A DNA stretch of 37,456 nt from Mollicutes bacterium (GTDB lineage: Bacteria > Bacillota_I > Bacilli_A > Izemoplasmatales > Izemoplasmataceae). The stretch covers positions 1 through 37,456 of the forward strand of contig PUOX01000054.1 of NCBI GenBank assembly GCA_003552925.1. Direction: 5' to 3'. The notes below the pieces were generated by a model that was not told where the DNA came from, searched no databases, and worked only from the letters and a program-made list of their open reading frames with translations. This document shows, piece by piece, positions 29,103-36,903 of the stretch. Both the position numbers and the translations under genes were made by a program. Within the stretch, counting starts at the first letter, position 1. Each line of letters starts with the position of its first letter.

Positions 29103-29546
29103 ATGAAGATCGGGATCATTGTCTATTCGGAAACCGGCAACACCAAAGGCGTGGCCAAAATTCTTAAGCAGAAAATCGAAGCCTACGGCCATAAAGTGAG
29201 AATGGAATACATCCGCGCCGACACAAAACGCCGCCACCTCGAGATTGCACCTTCGACCGACCCCTACGACCGACTGTTTTTCGCCGCACCCGTACATGCG
29301 TTCACGCTCGCACATCCCATGAAGCTGTACTTACGCGACCTTCCGGACTTGCCGGAAGTCCCCGTAGGCATCTTCGTGACCCAGCAATTTCGCCACAAGA
29401 TTTTCGGCGGCGCGCAGGCCTTGCGCAAAATGAAACGCATGCTCAAAAAGCGGGACGCCATCATCACCGCAAGCGAAATCGTCCACTGGAAGCACCCCGC
29501 CCGCAACCGCCAAATCGACGAAGTCACCGACAAACTGCTCAAATAG
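29103..29546 (+). CDS. Flavodoxin-family protein
   Basis: A 147-residue flavodoxin-fold protein. IGIIVYSETGNTKGVAK at about 3-19 is the FMN phosphate-binding loop. LFFAAPVHAFTLAHPMKLYL near 59-78 is the isoalloxazine-binding region, and a Rossmann-like order of strands follows. It probably carries FMN and acts in one-electron or NAD(P)H-independent redox transfer. It starts at ATG 29103 after AGGGGGCG. The next gene, a SAM methyltransferase, follows after only 11 nt and may use or be regulated with it, though no shared pathway is evident. It is 18 kb from the activator that needs low-potential electrons, so that link is only a possibility. Confidence 0.85.
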   Translation: MKIGIIVYSETGNTKGVAKILKQKIEAYGHKVRMEYIRADTKRRHLEIAPSTDPYDRLFFAAPVHAFTLAHPMKLYLRDLPDLPEVPVGIFVTQQFRHKIFGGAQALRKMKRMLKKRDAIITASEIVHWKHPARNRQIDEVTDKLLK

Positions 29547-29557
29547 TGGAGGAACCT

Positions 29558-30385
29558 ATGGGACAATACAACTGGATCAACGGCAAAGATTTTGACATCA
29601 ACTGTTTTTTTCTCATGGACCGTTGGATGCTCAACATGATTTTTTCCAAATACGAAAAAACCGACATCGACGATTTCCATCGCATCGATGTGACGCTGGC
29701 GACGCTGATCAAGCAGTCGCCTCGTTTGCAGTGGTTCATCATGCGCAAAGCGCCAGAACTGCGCAAAAGCATCGAAAATCTCGTAAAAGGCGCCGACCCC
29801 AAACTCACCGGCAAGAAACTGCGCTTGCGCGAGATTGAACTGATGGAAGAGATGGAAACCGACGTTGTCTACACGAAACCGAAAATCATGGTAAGCTCGT
29901 GCAACTACATCACCGCATGGGACGAAGAAACGCTATACGGACTGGTCGATTTGCACGACAAGGTCGTTTTGGACCTAGGCGCCGGGACGGGGCGGCTCAC
30001 CTTCGCCGCCGCGAAACGCGCGAAACGAGTCTACGCTAGCGAACCCGTCGACATGCTCCGCGAGCATATGCGCGACAAAATTCGCCTTGAAAACATCCAA
30101 AATGTCAAGGTGCTTGACGGCATCGTAATGAACATTCCTTACGAAGACGATACTTTCGATGTCGTCTTGTCGGGGCACGTGGTCGGCGAAGACACCGACG
30201 CCGAAGTCAAAGAAATGACACGCGTCGCCAAAGACGGCGGGAAAATTGTCGTGTGCAACGGCGACGACGACATCAAGCGCGACGAACCAAGCGCCGATTT
30301 GATCCGTCTCGGTTTCAAAGTGCACTACCACAAGTCCTCCTTGGGCGGCGACATCTACAACTACACAAAAACGGTCAAAAAATAA
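29558..30385 (+). CDS. Class I SAM-dependent methyltransferase
   Basis: A 275-residue protein. The N-terminal 125 residues are an extra helical segment (MDRWMLNMIFSKYEKT...). VVLDLGAGTGRLTFAAAKRAKRVYASEP then gives SAM motif I and the acidic residue after strand 2. Later IPYEDDTFDVVLSGHV and EMTRVAKDGGKIVV give motifs for strands 4 and 5. The substrate is unknown. I start at ATG 29558 because GGAGG is 6 nt upstream; a GTG at 29546 overlaps the flavodoxin stop. It forms an operon with the flavodoxin and is closed by a long hairpin terminator. Confidence 0.85.
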   Translation: MGQYNWINGKDFDINCFFLMDRWMLNMIFSKYEKTDIDDFHRIDVTLATLIKQSPRLQWFIMRKAPELRKSIENLVKGADPKLTGKKLRLREIELMEEMETDVVYTKPKIMVSSCNYITAWDEETLYGLVDLHDKVVLDLGAGTGRLTFAAAKRAKRVYASEPVDMLREHMRDKIRLENIQNVKVLDGIVMNIPYEDDTFDVVLSGHVVGEDTDAEVKEMTRVAKDGGKIVVCNGDDDIKRDEPSADLIRLGFKVHYHKSSLGGDIYNYTKTVKK

Positions 30386-30438
30386 CGTTCTTCCAACACG
30401 CCGTTTGCGCATTGGTGAATGGCGAAAGAACGTTTTTT
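30384..30438 (+). terminator. Hairpin terminator with a large loop
   Basis: AACGTTCTT (30384-30392) pairs with AAGAACGTT (30426-30434), followed by Ts. The 33-nt interior may form a smaller stem. Confidence 0.65.
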
Positions 30439-30465
30439 AAATCATCGCCCTATGGAGCCGATACG

Positions 30466-30494
30466 TTTACAAACACCTAAGAGGCTAGTATAAT
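30466..30494 (+). promoter_or_regulatory. Promoter of the glycerophosphodiesterase gene
   Basis: TTTACA, 17 nt, TATAAT; 33 bp before ATG 30528. Confidence 0.75.
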
Positions 30495-30527
30495 CACACC
30501 ATAAGAACAGAACATGGAGGGAACCAC

Positions 30528-31565
30528 ATGAAGAAAAGGCCCAAAACCACCATCGCCTTGCTTGCAGTCTTGGGACTGCTTGTGCTTTGGCTTGTCCTTG
30601 CGCTTTTGCCAAAACCTCAAGGATACGAAGGGGACAATCCGTTCCGCCGAGACGAAGACGGTCGTCCGCATATCATCGCCCACGCCGGCGGCAACATGGA
30701 GTTTCCGGACAATACGCTTGAAGCGTATTACAACGCCTACAGCGTCGACCCCGACGTCATCATGGAGACCGACGTGGCCATGACCGAAGACGGCGTTGTC
30801 GTGCTCACCCATGATTTGACCTTTGACCGGAAGACCAATTTGACAAACGCGCCTGTCGAAGAGACCAAATACGAAGATTTGATGACGAACGAAGTCAACT
30901 TCGCTTTTGAAAACGAAATCGACGAAGACGGCTTCAACAAGACCGGGGACTTCATCCCCTACGAAACCTACGATGGCCGGAGCGTCACCCCCTTAGACGT
31001 TGATTATCCTGAAGGCGTCGAACCCCGGCACGAAGAGATTTTCCTAGCGACCACCCTTGAAGAGCTCATCACCGCCTTCCCCGACAATTACATGATCGTC
31101 GAGATGAAACAAAGCGGCGACATCGGCCGCGAAGCCGTGGATGAGATCTTGAGGATTATGGAAGACCTCGACGACGAATACAACACGTTTGAACGCATCA
31201 CGCTCGCTTCCTTCCACCGCGACATCTACGATTATTACCTCGAACTTCGCGAAGGCGATTATCCGGAGTTGCTTTTTTCTCCGCAAGAAGACGCCATCCG
31301 AAGATTCTACATCCTGCATTGGCCGCGGCTTACGCTCTTTTTTGACGAGCCGGTCAGCTCCTTTCAAGTGCCCCCTAGCGAAGGGGCGATCAACCTCGCC
31401 ACCCGCGCCTTCATCAACGCCGCCAACCGCCACAACATCGCGGTGCATTATTGGACCATCAACGATGAGGAAACCATGCGCGAACTCGTCGAACTCGGCG
31501 CCGACGGCATTCTCACCGACCGCCCCACGTTACTGAAGGAAGTCATCGACGACTACTACGATTGA
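30528..31565 (+). CDS. Membrane-anchored glycerophosphodiester phosphodiesterase
   Basis: A 345-residue protein. Residues 8-28 are one membrane segment after KKRPK, so the rest should face outside. The GDPD barrel begins HIIAHAGGNMEFPDNTLEA: the first catalytic His, then Glu and Asn. METDVAMTEDGVVVLTHD supplies the metal-binding Glu and Asp and the second His. VEMKQSG and ASFHRDIYDYY follow, with HYWTINDEETMRELVELGADGILTDRP at the end, as in the family. It hydrolyses glycerophosphodiesters to glycerol-3-phosphate and an alcohol, possibly from lipids or teichoic acid at the cell surface. Monocistronic, with its own promoter and terminator. Confidence 0.92.
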   Translation: MKKRPKTTIALLAVLGLLVLWLVLALLPKPQGYEGDNPFRRDEDGRPHIIAHAGGNMEFPDNTLEAYYNAYSVDPDVIMETDVAMTEDGVVVLTHDLTFDRKTNLTNAPVEETKYEDLMTNEVNFAFENEIDEDGFNKTGDFIPYETYDGRSVTPLDVDYPEGVEPRHEEIFLATTLEELITAFPDNYMIVEMKQSGDIGREAVDEILRIMEDLDDEYNTFERITLASFHRDIYDYYLELREGDYPELLFSPQEDAIRRFYILHWPRLTLFFDEPVSSFQVPPSEGAINLATRAFINAANRHNIAVHYWTINDEETMRELVELGADGILTDRPTLLKEVIDDYYD

Positions 31566-31566
31566 C

Positions 31567-31592
31567 AAACCGCCTTTTTGGCGGTTTTGTTT
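31567..31592 (+). terminator. Rho-independent terminator
   Basis: AAACCGCC and GGCGGTTT form an 8-bp stem around TTTTT, followed by TGTTTT. Confidence 0.85.
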
Positions 31593-31674
31593 TGGGATTA
31601 ATTTTGCGAAAGCCGGCCGCTCGAATTTCATACAACGCCTGAATAAAGCTCTTAACCTCTTTTAAGCTACGGTT

Positions 31675-31702
31675 TTGATTGAGACCGAGGATATGTTACA
31701 AT
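31675..31702 (+). promoter_or_regulatory. Promoter of the barnase-barstar pair
   Basis: TTGATT, 16 nt, TACAAT; 28 bp before ATG 31731. Confidence 0.65.
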
Positions 31703-31730
31703 GTTTTTGACACGATTAGGAGGAGACACC

Positions 31731-32285
31731 ATGAGAAAAACCCTGGTACTGTTGTTCGCCCTTCTTTCCCTTGCCTTGATTGGCTGCGCGGGAGAGTTCG
31801 AGAACGACGATTATGAAGACCCATCGGACACTCCGCAAGAGGAAGCGCCGAACGAAGACGACACCGATGAAGAAAACGGCGAGAACGGGGAAAACGACGA
31901 GACGGACGAAAACGACGGCGTCCAAGTGCCGGATGTCGAACGCGGCGAACGCTACACCACGCCCGAAGAGGTCGCGTATTACTTGCACTTGTTTGACGAA
32001 CTGCCCCCGAATTACATCACCAAGGATGAAGCCGAAGCGAAAGGCTGGGTGCCTAGCGAAGGAAACCTTTGGGACGTCACCGATCAAAAACTGATTGGCG
32101 GCGACCGGTTCTATAACCGCGAGGGGCGTCTTCCAAGCGCTTCGGGAAGGATCTTCTTTGAAGCGGACGTCAATTATGAAGGCGGGTACCGCGGCGCCGA
32201 ACGCTTGGTGTATTCAAACGACGGGTTGATCTATTACACAGACGACCATTACGACACGTTCACCCTTAAATATGGAGATGAATAG
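31731..32285 (+). CDS. Lipoprotein-anchored barnase-type ribonuclease
   Basis: A 184-residue protein. The signal ends in LALIGC (lipidated Cys19), followed by a 45-residue linker made almost wholly of Asp, Glu, Asn, Gly and Pro, then a complete barnase domain at about 75-182. All catalytic residues of barnase align: Lys in NYITK (K98), Arg in NREGRLP (R130), Glu in EADVNY (E144), Arg in YRGAER (R154, R158) and His in DHYDTF (H173). It should cut RNA outside the membrane. Classical barnase is freely secreted, so the lipid anchor and acidic tether are unusual. ATG 31731 follows AGGAGGAG. Barstar is encoded immediately downstream. Confidence 0.92.
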   Translation: MRKTLVLLFALLSLALIGCAGEFENDDYEDPSDTPQEEAPNEDDTDEENGENGENDETDENDGVQVPDVERGERYTTPEEVAYYLHLFDELPPNYITKDEAEAKGWVPSEGNLWDVTDQKLIGGDRFYNREGRLPSASGRIFFEADVNYEGGYRGAERLVYSNDGLIYYTDDHYDTFTLKYGDE

Positions 32286-32286
32286 C

Positions 32287-32553
32287 ATGCGCGTCACGCT
32301 CGATGGGAAACGCATGACCACCCAACAAGATACGCACGACTACCTTCAAAAGGAACTGCAACTGCCCGATTATTACGGAAAGAATTTGGATGCGCTTTGG
32401 GACCTTTTGAGCGCCTATTATGAATCGTTGCACATCGTCTTGTTGAACGCCGAGGCGATTGAGGAAAACCTAGGCGATTACGGCAAGAAACTGTTGCAGT
32501 TGTTTGACGACGCCGAGGAAGAAATCCTCGGATTCACCATCGCCAAGCGCTAA
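32287..32553 (+). CDS. Barstar-type ribonuclease inhibitor
   Basis: An 88-residue protein matching barstar along its length: LQKELQLPDYYGKNLDALWDLL carries the barnase-contacting helix and loop, including the Asn-Leu-Asp-Ala-Leu-Trp-Asp signature. LLQLFDDAEEE and an ITI-like final strand follow. It binds the ribonuclease active site in the cytoplasm and protects the cell before export. ATG 32287 is one base after the ribonuclease stop and has GGAGATG 8 nt upstream; two ATGs 9 and 15 nt earlier are poorer. Translation is therefore coupled to the toxin gene. Confidence 0.92.
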   Translation: MRVTLDGKRMTTQQDTHDYLQKELQLPDYYGKNLDALWDLLSAYYESLHIVLLNAEAIEENLGDYGKKLLQLFDDAEEEILGFTIAKR

Positions 32554-32577
32554 AGACGTCTTTGACGTCTTTTTTTA
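32552..32577 (+). terminator. Rho-independent terminator
   Basis: AAAGACGTC and GACGTCTTT form a 9-bp stem with a TTT loop and five further Ts. It closes the barnase-barstar unit. Confidence 0.9.
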
Positions 32578-32584
32578 ATCGAAC

Positions 32585-32614
32585 GTGACAAACAAGACAC
32601 AAGCGTGTTACAAT
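32585..32614 (+). promoter_or_regulatory. Promoter with a dyad in its leader
   Basis: GTGACA, 18 nt, TACAAT. The 86-nt leader contains GAAACG and CGTTTC separated by 8 nt (about 32626-32645), a possible regulator site. Confidence 0.55.
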
Positions 32615-32700
32615 ACCACTAAAGTGAAACGGTTCATAACGTTTCTGTTCCCTCAAGCCGCTTTGTCAATACCACTTCATAACCAAAAGGAGGAAGAACC

Positions 32701-33444
32701 ATGCCCATCATCCGCGACAAACGACTGCTCATAACCTTTTCCCTCGCGACCGCGCTCTTGTTCGCGGCGATGGTGAACATTGAAGTGCGCTCCTTTTACG
32801 AACCTCTCGACACTTCAAACACCTATCATATGGCAGAAGCCGAAGATTTTGAAACGCTTGAGCATATCCGCCACACCGAAGAGTTCGACGAGTACCTTCT
32901 AGGGTATGAAATCACAGTCATGAAGCGCGAAAGCGGCGGTTACGACCTTTACGCCTTCGAGATTGAAGCGTTCGCGACGCCTTTGAACGAAGAACGCGAA
33001 TGGGCGCGGAAGTATTCGTCGCTTGAGACCTTTCACATCGAAGGGCGCCTGCAAGACGACCGGCATTTCCTTTTGGGGTACGAGGAAATGAACGTCGAAC
33101 GCAAAGAACGCGATGTCGACGTTTCCATCCATCCCATGCATATCCTCGGGTATGAAAACATCGCAGATAGCAGCGGTGCCCACAGTTACGACAACCACGG
33201 CACCTGCCAGGAGGAAGGGCGCTTTTTGGGGACCTTCGAGTACTTTGACGCCCACTCCCACCAATCGGCCAACACCCATTACATCGTCGCCGTGCCGGCC
33301 GGGACCCCCTTTGAACACACTGTGAGGATATGCGGCGTCTTTGAGCACAGCCGCGCCATTTTCGGCCCCATGCGCCGCACATCGACAGACAGGGTGCGCC
33401 TTTTGCACGAGTTTGCGCACGACGCCGGCGAGGAGGACGAATGA
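32701..33444 (+). CDS. Unknown membrane-anchored extracytoplasmic protein
   Basis: A 247-residue protein. Residues 9-26 form one hydrophobic segment after a basic start (IIRDKRLL). There is no lipobox and no obvious signal-peptidase site, so the remaining 220 residues are probably anchored outside. The body is acidic and aromatic, with two Cys (in GTCQ and RICG) that could form a disulfide and several His. I do not recognise a family. AGGAGG precedes ATG 32701. The stop overlaps the next gene, an acetyltransferase, by 4 nt. Confidence 0.7.
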   Translation: MPIIRDKRLLITFSLATALLFAAMVNIEVRSFYEPLDTSNTYHMAEAEDFETLEHIRHTEEFDEYLLGYEITVMKRESGGYDLYAFEIEAFATPLNEEREWARKYSSLETFHIEGRLQDDRHFLLGYEEMNVERKERDVDVSIHPMHILGYENIADSSGAHSYDNHGTCQEEGRFLGTFEYFDAHSHQSANTHYIVAVPAGTPFEHTVRICGVFEHSRAIFGPMRRTSTDRVRLLHEFAHDAGEEDE

Positions 33445-34082
33445 TGCAAGAGGTCCGTTTCGAACCGTTTGACCCCAAAGACCTTGAAAGTTTGTACGCC
33501 TTGTTTGAAGACGGGTGGGACTTTTCCCGCTTCACCGACCATAAAGGCATTCAAAAACATCTTTACAGAGGCGACATGTACCAATCGCTACTGTATCAAA
33601 ACCATATCGAGGCCGCTTACGTCGATGGCGAACTCGCCGGCGTGCTGATGGCGAAAATCAAAGGCGCAAAACCCAAAAGGCGCCAAAAGATCCGCTTTGT
33701 TTGGCCCCTTCTTGTCAGCGGGCTTTACTTGGGTTTTCACTCACGCCGCTCGCGCAAGCTGCTCGCTTCCGTCCGACGCTTTGAAAAAGTTTGGGACAAG
33801 CTGCTCAAAGACACGAAGAAGAAATTCGACGCCGAATTGTCGATTTTTATCACCCATAGCCGTTATCGCGGACTTGGCCTTGGCAAAAAACTTATGGAGA
33901 ACTTTGAAGACCTTTTGCGCCAAAAAGGCCTTGTGAATTACTATCTCTTTTCCGACACCGAAAGCAACTACGGCTTTTACGAGCACATGGGTTTTTGGAA
34001 AGAAGCCGAAAAAACCATCAAAACGGGCGATGCGGACAAATCGTTCGACATCACCTTGTTTGTGTATTCCAAAACGCTCTGA
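33441..34082 (+). CDS. GNAT-family acetyltransferase
   Basis: A 213-residue protein. The C-terminal half has the GNAT core: ELSIFITHSRYRGLGLGKKLMENFEDLLR contains the acetyl-CoA pyrophosphate loop R-x-x-G-x-G, and NYYLFSDTESNYGFYEHMGFW is the usual strand-helix near the end. A 60-residue basic insertion (AKPKRRQKIRF...RRSRKLLASVRRF) sits before the core and contains a hydrophobic run, which is unusual. The acceptor is unknown. ATG 33441 overlaps the preceding stop (ATGATG), with GAGGAGG upstream. Confidence 0.82.
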   Translation: MMQEVRFEPFDPKDLESLYALFEDGWDFSRFTDHKGIQKHLYRGDMYQSLLYQNHIEAAYVDGELAGVLMAKIKGAKPKRRQKIRFVWPLLVSGLYLGFHSRRSRKLLASVRRFEKVWDKLLKDTKKKFDAELSIFITHSRYRGLGLGKKLMENFEDLLRQKGLVNYYLFSDTESNYGFYEHMGFWKEAEKTIKTGDADKSFDITLFVYSKTL

Positions 34083-34105
34083 AGACCGGCACACGGTCTT
34101 TTTTT
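34082..34105 (+). terminator. Rho-independent terminator
   Basis: AAGACCG and CGGTCTT pair around GCACA, followed by five Ts. Confidence 0.88.
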
Positions 34106-34112
34106 AATGACC

Positions 34113-34141
34113 TTGACACAAAACGTTACGTGGTTTACAAT
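34113..34141 (+). promoter_or_regulatory. Promoter of the arsenic operon
   Basis: TTGACA, 17 nt, TACAAT, near-consensus, so the operon probably needs repression, which ArsR would provide. Confidence 0.85.
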
Positions 34142-34147
34142 ATACCC

Positions 34148-34168
34148 GTATGCGCATATGCGTATATG
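34148..34168 (+). promoter_or_regulatory. Candidate ArsR operator
   Basis: An imperfect dyad centred on CATATG (34155-34160), with TATGCG to the left and CGTATA to the right, lies just after the -10, over the likely transcription start. This is the expected position for an ArsR/SmtB-family repressor. Confidence 0.6.
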
Positions 34169-34181
34169 GAGGTGTTTTTTT

Positions 34182-34529
34182 ATGATCGAGCCCAGCGATT
34201 GTTTCAAAGCGTGCGCCGACGAGACTCGGCTCAGATTGCTCATGCTTTTAAGAGAAGGGGATTTTTGCGTGTGCGAACTCGTTTCCTTGACGGAGTTGCC
34301 GCAACCGAAGATTTCCAAACATCTTCGCCGTTTAAGAGAACTCGACCTCGTGAAGACAAAACGCGACGACAACTTCGTGCGCTACTCGTTGCGCGAACAC
34401 GAAGTGTTGCGCCAAACGCTCGAGATTGTCCGCAAAAATCTTGACGCCTACGAAACACTCCGTAAAGACCATGAACGAATCACCGACCGCGCCATTTTGC
34501 GCGAACGCTACCACAGTCTTCGTTTGTAG
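34182..34529 (+). CDS. arsR: ArsR-family arsenic-responsive repressor
   Basis: A 115-residue winged-helix repressor. Residues 5-90 show CFKACADETRLRLLMLLREG, then DFCVCELVS with the C-x-C arsenite-binding pair (C29, C31). LPQPKISKHLRRLRELDLVKTKRDDNFVRYSL forms the recognition helix and wing. As(III) binding releases DNA. ATG 34182 has GGAGGTG 8 nt upstream; the open frame starts earlier but passes through the promoter. It is the first gene of a three-gene operon with an arsenic permease and a small thioredoxin. Confidence 0.92.
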   Translation: MIEPSDCFKACADETRLRLLMLLREGDFCVCELVSLTELPQPKISKHLRRLRELDLVKTKRDDNFVRYSLREHEVLRQTLEIVRKNLDAYETLRKDHERITDRAILRERYHSLRL

Positions 34530-34541
34530 AAAGGGATTCCT

Positions 34542-35618
34542 ATGACCGACTTCTTACGAAACGTTCTCGAAGTGCTTTTTGATGCGCTGATTTTTCTTCG
34601 AAACTACGCATTTTACCCCGACGATGGCGAAACGTTTTCGCTGATGCGTGTTCTTTCACTGTTCATCGCCTTCAGCATCTCCGGCGCCATTGTCGTGTTC
34701 TTGTCGCAAAACGCCGTGTTGAAGTTTTTCGGACCAAAAAGCAAGAAGGGGCTTTCATACTTGGTCGCTTCCGTTTCGGGCTTCATCCTCGCGGTATGTT
34801 CGTGCTCGGTGTTGCCGATGTTTGCGAGCATCCGCAAAAAGGGCGCCGGATTGGGCCCGGCGGTGGCTTTTCTTTTCTCCGGCCCCGCCATCAACATTCT
34901 CGCGATCTTCCTGACGTTCACCGACCTCGGCGCCGACATCGGCATCGTGCGCATCGTGAGCGCGATTGTCCTGGCCAACGTCATCGGGTTTGCGATGTTT
35001 TTCCTCTACCGCAAAAGCGAAACGGTCGATGAGGATGAGAAAACGTTCCATTTGGTCGAAGACACATCAAATCTTAAGGTATGGCAACGCGCGCTTTTCT
35101 TCTTGACGCTGGTCGCCATTCTCGTCTTCAGCGTTTACTGGGCGCTTCCCACCGCGATTTTTGCGGTGTTGCTTGCGGTGCAGGTCGCGCTGTTTTTCTC
35201 CCTTGAAGACTTGAAGGAATGGGGCGAAGCGACGTGGGACCTCGTAAAAAAGATTATCCCATTGTTTTTGATCGGCGTGTTCATCGTCGGCATACTGGAT
35301 TCGACGCTGAGCGACGAGTTCGTCGTCTCTCTTGTGGGCACGAACAACTATCTCACAAATCTGCTAGCCGCGTTTTTTGGCACCACGATGTATTTCGCCA
35401 CGCTGAGCGAAGTGCCGTTTTTGCTTTCGATGCTTGATTTGGGCATGCACATGGGACCGGCGACGGCCTTGCTTTTGGCCGGGCCGGCGCTAAGCATCCC
35501 GAACATGATCGTCATCGCCAAAGTGCTCGGCAAGAAGAAGACGTTGACGTTTGTGGTGCTGGTGGCGGTTTTCGCCGCTTTGGTCGGCTTAATCGCCGGC
35601 ACGTTCATCTACTCATAG
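34542..35618 (+). CDS. arsP: ArsP-type permease (organoarsenical efflux, DUF318 family)
   Basis: A 358-residue protein with eight or more membrane segments. ILAVCSCSVLPMF, with C86 and C88 followed by Pro, is the signature of ArsP/DUF318 permeases, which export trivalent methyl- and aromatic arsenicals. A second conserved half has TLSEVPFLLSMLDLGMHMGPATALLLAGPALSIPNM, the inverted counterpart of FLFSGPAINI. Its place directly behind arsR supports the arsenic role; related permeases for other metals exist. It starts 12 nt after arsR, with a weak AAAGG site. Confidence 0.85.
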   Translation: MTDFLRNVLEVLFDALIFLRNYAFYPDDGETFSLMRVLSLFIAFSISGAIVVFLSQNAVLKFFGPKSKKGLSYLVASVSGFILAVCSCSVLPMFASIRKKGAGLGPAVAFLFSGPAINILAIFLTFTDLGADIGIVRIVSAIVLANVIGFAMFFLYRKSETVDEDEKTFHLVEDTSNLKVWQRALFFLTLVAILVFSVYWALPTAIFAVLLAVQVALFFSLEDLKEWGEATWDLVKKIIPLFLIGVFIVGILDSTLSDEFVVSLVGTNNYLTNLLAAFFGTTMYFATLSEVPFLLSMLDLGMHMGPATALLLAGPALSIPNMIVIAKVLGKKKTLTFVVLVAVFAALVGLIAGTFIYS

Positions 35619-35631
35619 GAAGGAGGGTATT

Positions 35632-35865
35632 ATGGAAATCAAAGTGTTGGGAAAAGGATGCAAAAAATGCAACTTGCTTGAGCAACACGCCAAGCAAGCC
35701 GTGAAATCGCTGGGGATTGAGGCCAGTGTCGAAAAAGTGACCGACATCAACGACATCGCCGAATACGGCGTCATGAAAACGCCCGCTCTTGTTGTCGATG
35801 GCGAAGTGGTCGTCGCCGGCAAGGTGCCCAAGGCATCACAACTGAAAGAAATGTTCAAGAAATGA
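35632..35865 (+). CDS. Small thioredoxin-like protein
   Basis: A 77-residue single-domain thioredoxin fold. IKVLGKGCKKCNLLEQH gives the redox pair C-K-K-C (C10, C13), with cis-Pro in KTPALVVDGEVV and a closing helix. It belongs to the minimal redox-active disulfide protein group often found with ArsP-like permeases. It probably reduces pentavalent arsenicals or keeps the permease Cys reduced (inference). AAGGAGGG precedes ATG 35632. It is the last gene of the arsenic operon. Confidence 0.88.
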   Translation: MEIKVLGKGCKKCNLLEQHAKQAVKSLGIEASVEKVTDINDIAEYGVMKTPALVVDGEVVVAGKVPKASQLKEMFKK

Positions 35866-35884
35866 CCGGTCCGCCGGTTTTTTC
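35865..35884 (+). terminator. Rho-independent terminator
   Basis: ACCGG and CCGGT pair around TCCG, followed by a T run. It overlaps the stop codon of the thioredoxin gene. Confidence 0.8.
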
Positions 35885-35902
35885 TTTGCGATGCTTTTTT
35901 TG

Positions 35903-35911
35903 TGGTATAAT
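35903..35911 (+). promoter_or_regulatory. Extended -10 promoter
   Basis: TGG followed by TATAAT, without a good -35, 29 bp before ATG 35941. Confidence 0.65.
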
Positions 35912-35940
35912 TGAAACCGTCAAACATGAGGAGACCGAAT

Positions 35941-36729
35941 ATGGATAAAACACAATCCAACAAAAAAGCCTGGGAAGAGGTTTACAATCACAAAAACTAT
36001 GAGGTCGAAGACATTGTGCACGCCTTGAAGAATGAAGAGGCGCCTTTTTTGGACGAAGACTTGCTCAATGTCTTGCGAGACTTGCCGCTAGAAAACAAAA
36101 CCGTCTACCATCCGTTTTGCAACAACGGCCGAGAATTGCTTTCACTATGCAAGGCTTTCGGCGCGAAGGGGGTAGGGTTCGATTTCGCCGCCAACATGGT
36201 CGCCGACGCCAACAAAGTGGCGCAAGAGACAACAATCAATGCGCATTTTGTCGAATCGGATGTTTTGTCAATTCCGGACGCTTACAACGGCAAGGCCGAC
36301 TATCTGATGATTACCGTAGGAAGTCTGGCTTGGGTGAAAGACCTCAAAGCGCTCTTTCAAAGGTTTTCGAAACTGCTCAAACCAAAGGGAAAGCTTTTGG
36401 TGGTCGATTCGCACCCGGTTGCCGACATGTTCGCCGCCGACGACGAAGACAATTACAACCCCGATCACCCAAACCTGGCCGTCAACGATTACTTCTCCCG
36501 CAAGGAGTGGGTGAGCAACGACGGCATGCCTTATATGAGCACGCTCAAACAATCGTCCACCTTTTACGATCACTCTTTCACCATCGGCGATTTGCTGAAC
36601 GCCATGAGCGGAGCGGGTCTCGTCTTGGAGTCGTTTGAGGAATTTTCCGAGGACAAGGCGGGAATTATGGGGGTGGCCCCTCCAAAAGGAGTGCCTTTGT
36701 CTTTTCTCCTAATTGCTCAAAAATCGTAA
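35941..36729 (+). CDS. Class I SAM-dependent methyltransferase
   Basis: A 262-residue protein. After about 45 residues, KTVYHPFCNNGRELLSLCKAFGAKGVGFDFAANMVADA is motif I (with Asn in place of the usual Gly-rich loop residues) and the strand-2 acidic position. DYLMITVGSLAWVKDLKALFQRFSKLLKPKGKLLVVDSHP contains motifs for strands 4 and 5. The C-terminal region around FYDHSFTIGDLLNAMSGAGL is the usual substrate lid. Acceptor unknown. The start at ATG 35941 has GAGGAG 8 nt upstream. Monocistronic. Confidence 0.85.
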   Translation: MDKTQSNKKAWEEVYNHKNYEVEDIVHALKNEEAPFLDEDLLNVLRDLPLENKTVYHPFCNNGRELLSLCKAFGAKGVGFDFAANMVADANKVAQETTINAHFVESDVLSIPDAYNGKADYLMITVGSLAWVKDLKALFQRFSKLLKPKGKLLVVDSHPVADMFAADDEDNYNPDHPNLAVNDYFSRKEWVSNDGMPYMSTLKQSSTFYDHSFTIGDLLNAMSGAGLVLESFEEFSEDKAGIMGVAPPKGVPLSFLLIAQKS

Positions 36730-36739
36730 AATCAACACA

Positions 36740-36771
36740 AAAGGTCATCCCTCGCGGATGACCTTTGTTTG
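36740..36771 (+). terminator. Rho-independent terminator
   Basis: AAAGGTCATCC and GGATGACCTTT form a perfect 11-bp stem with a 5-nt loop, followed by GTTTG. Confidence 0.82.
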
Positions 36772-36903
36772 TGTAGCGTAGTTGGTTGTGGTAAAGTAGT
36801 ATTAAGTGGAGCCTTCATCACATCATAGGCATAACTATGAGCAGTTGGCTGTATAACCTATTGGCGAAAACAATGAATTAGTGATATTATTAATAAATGA
36901 AAT

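Noticed and set aside
29103-30385. Flavodoxin as dedicated electron donor of the corrinoid activator
   Set aside because: It is distant, under its own promoter and paired with an unrelated methyltransferase; nothing in the sequence links the two.
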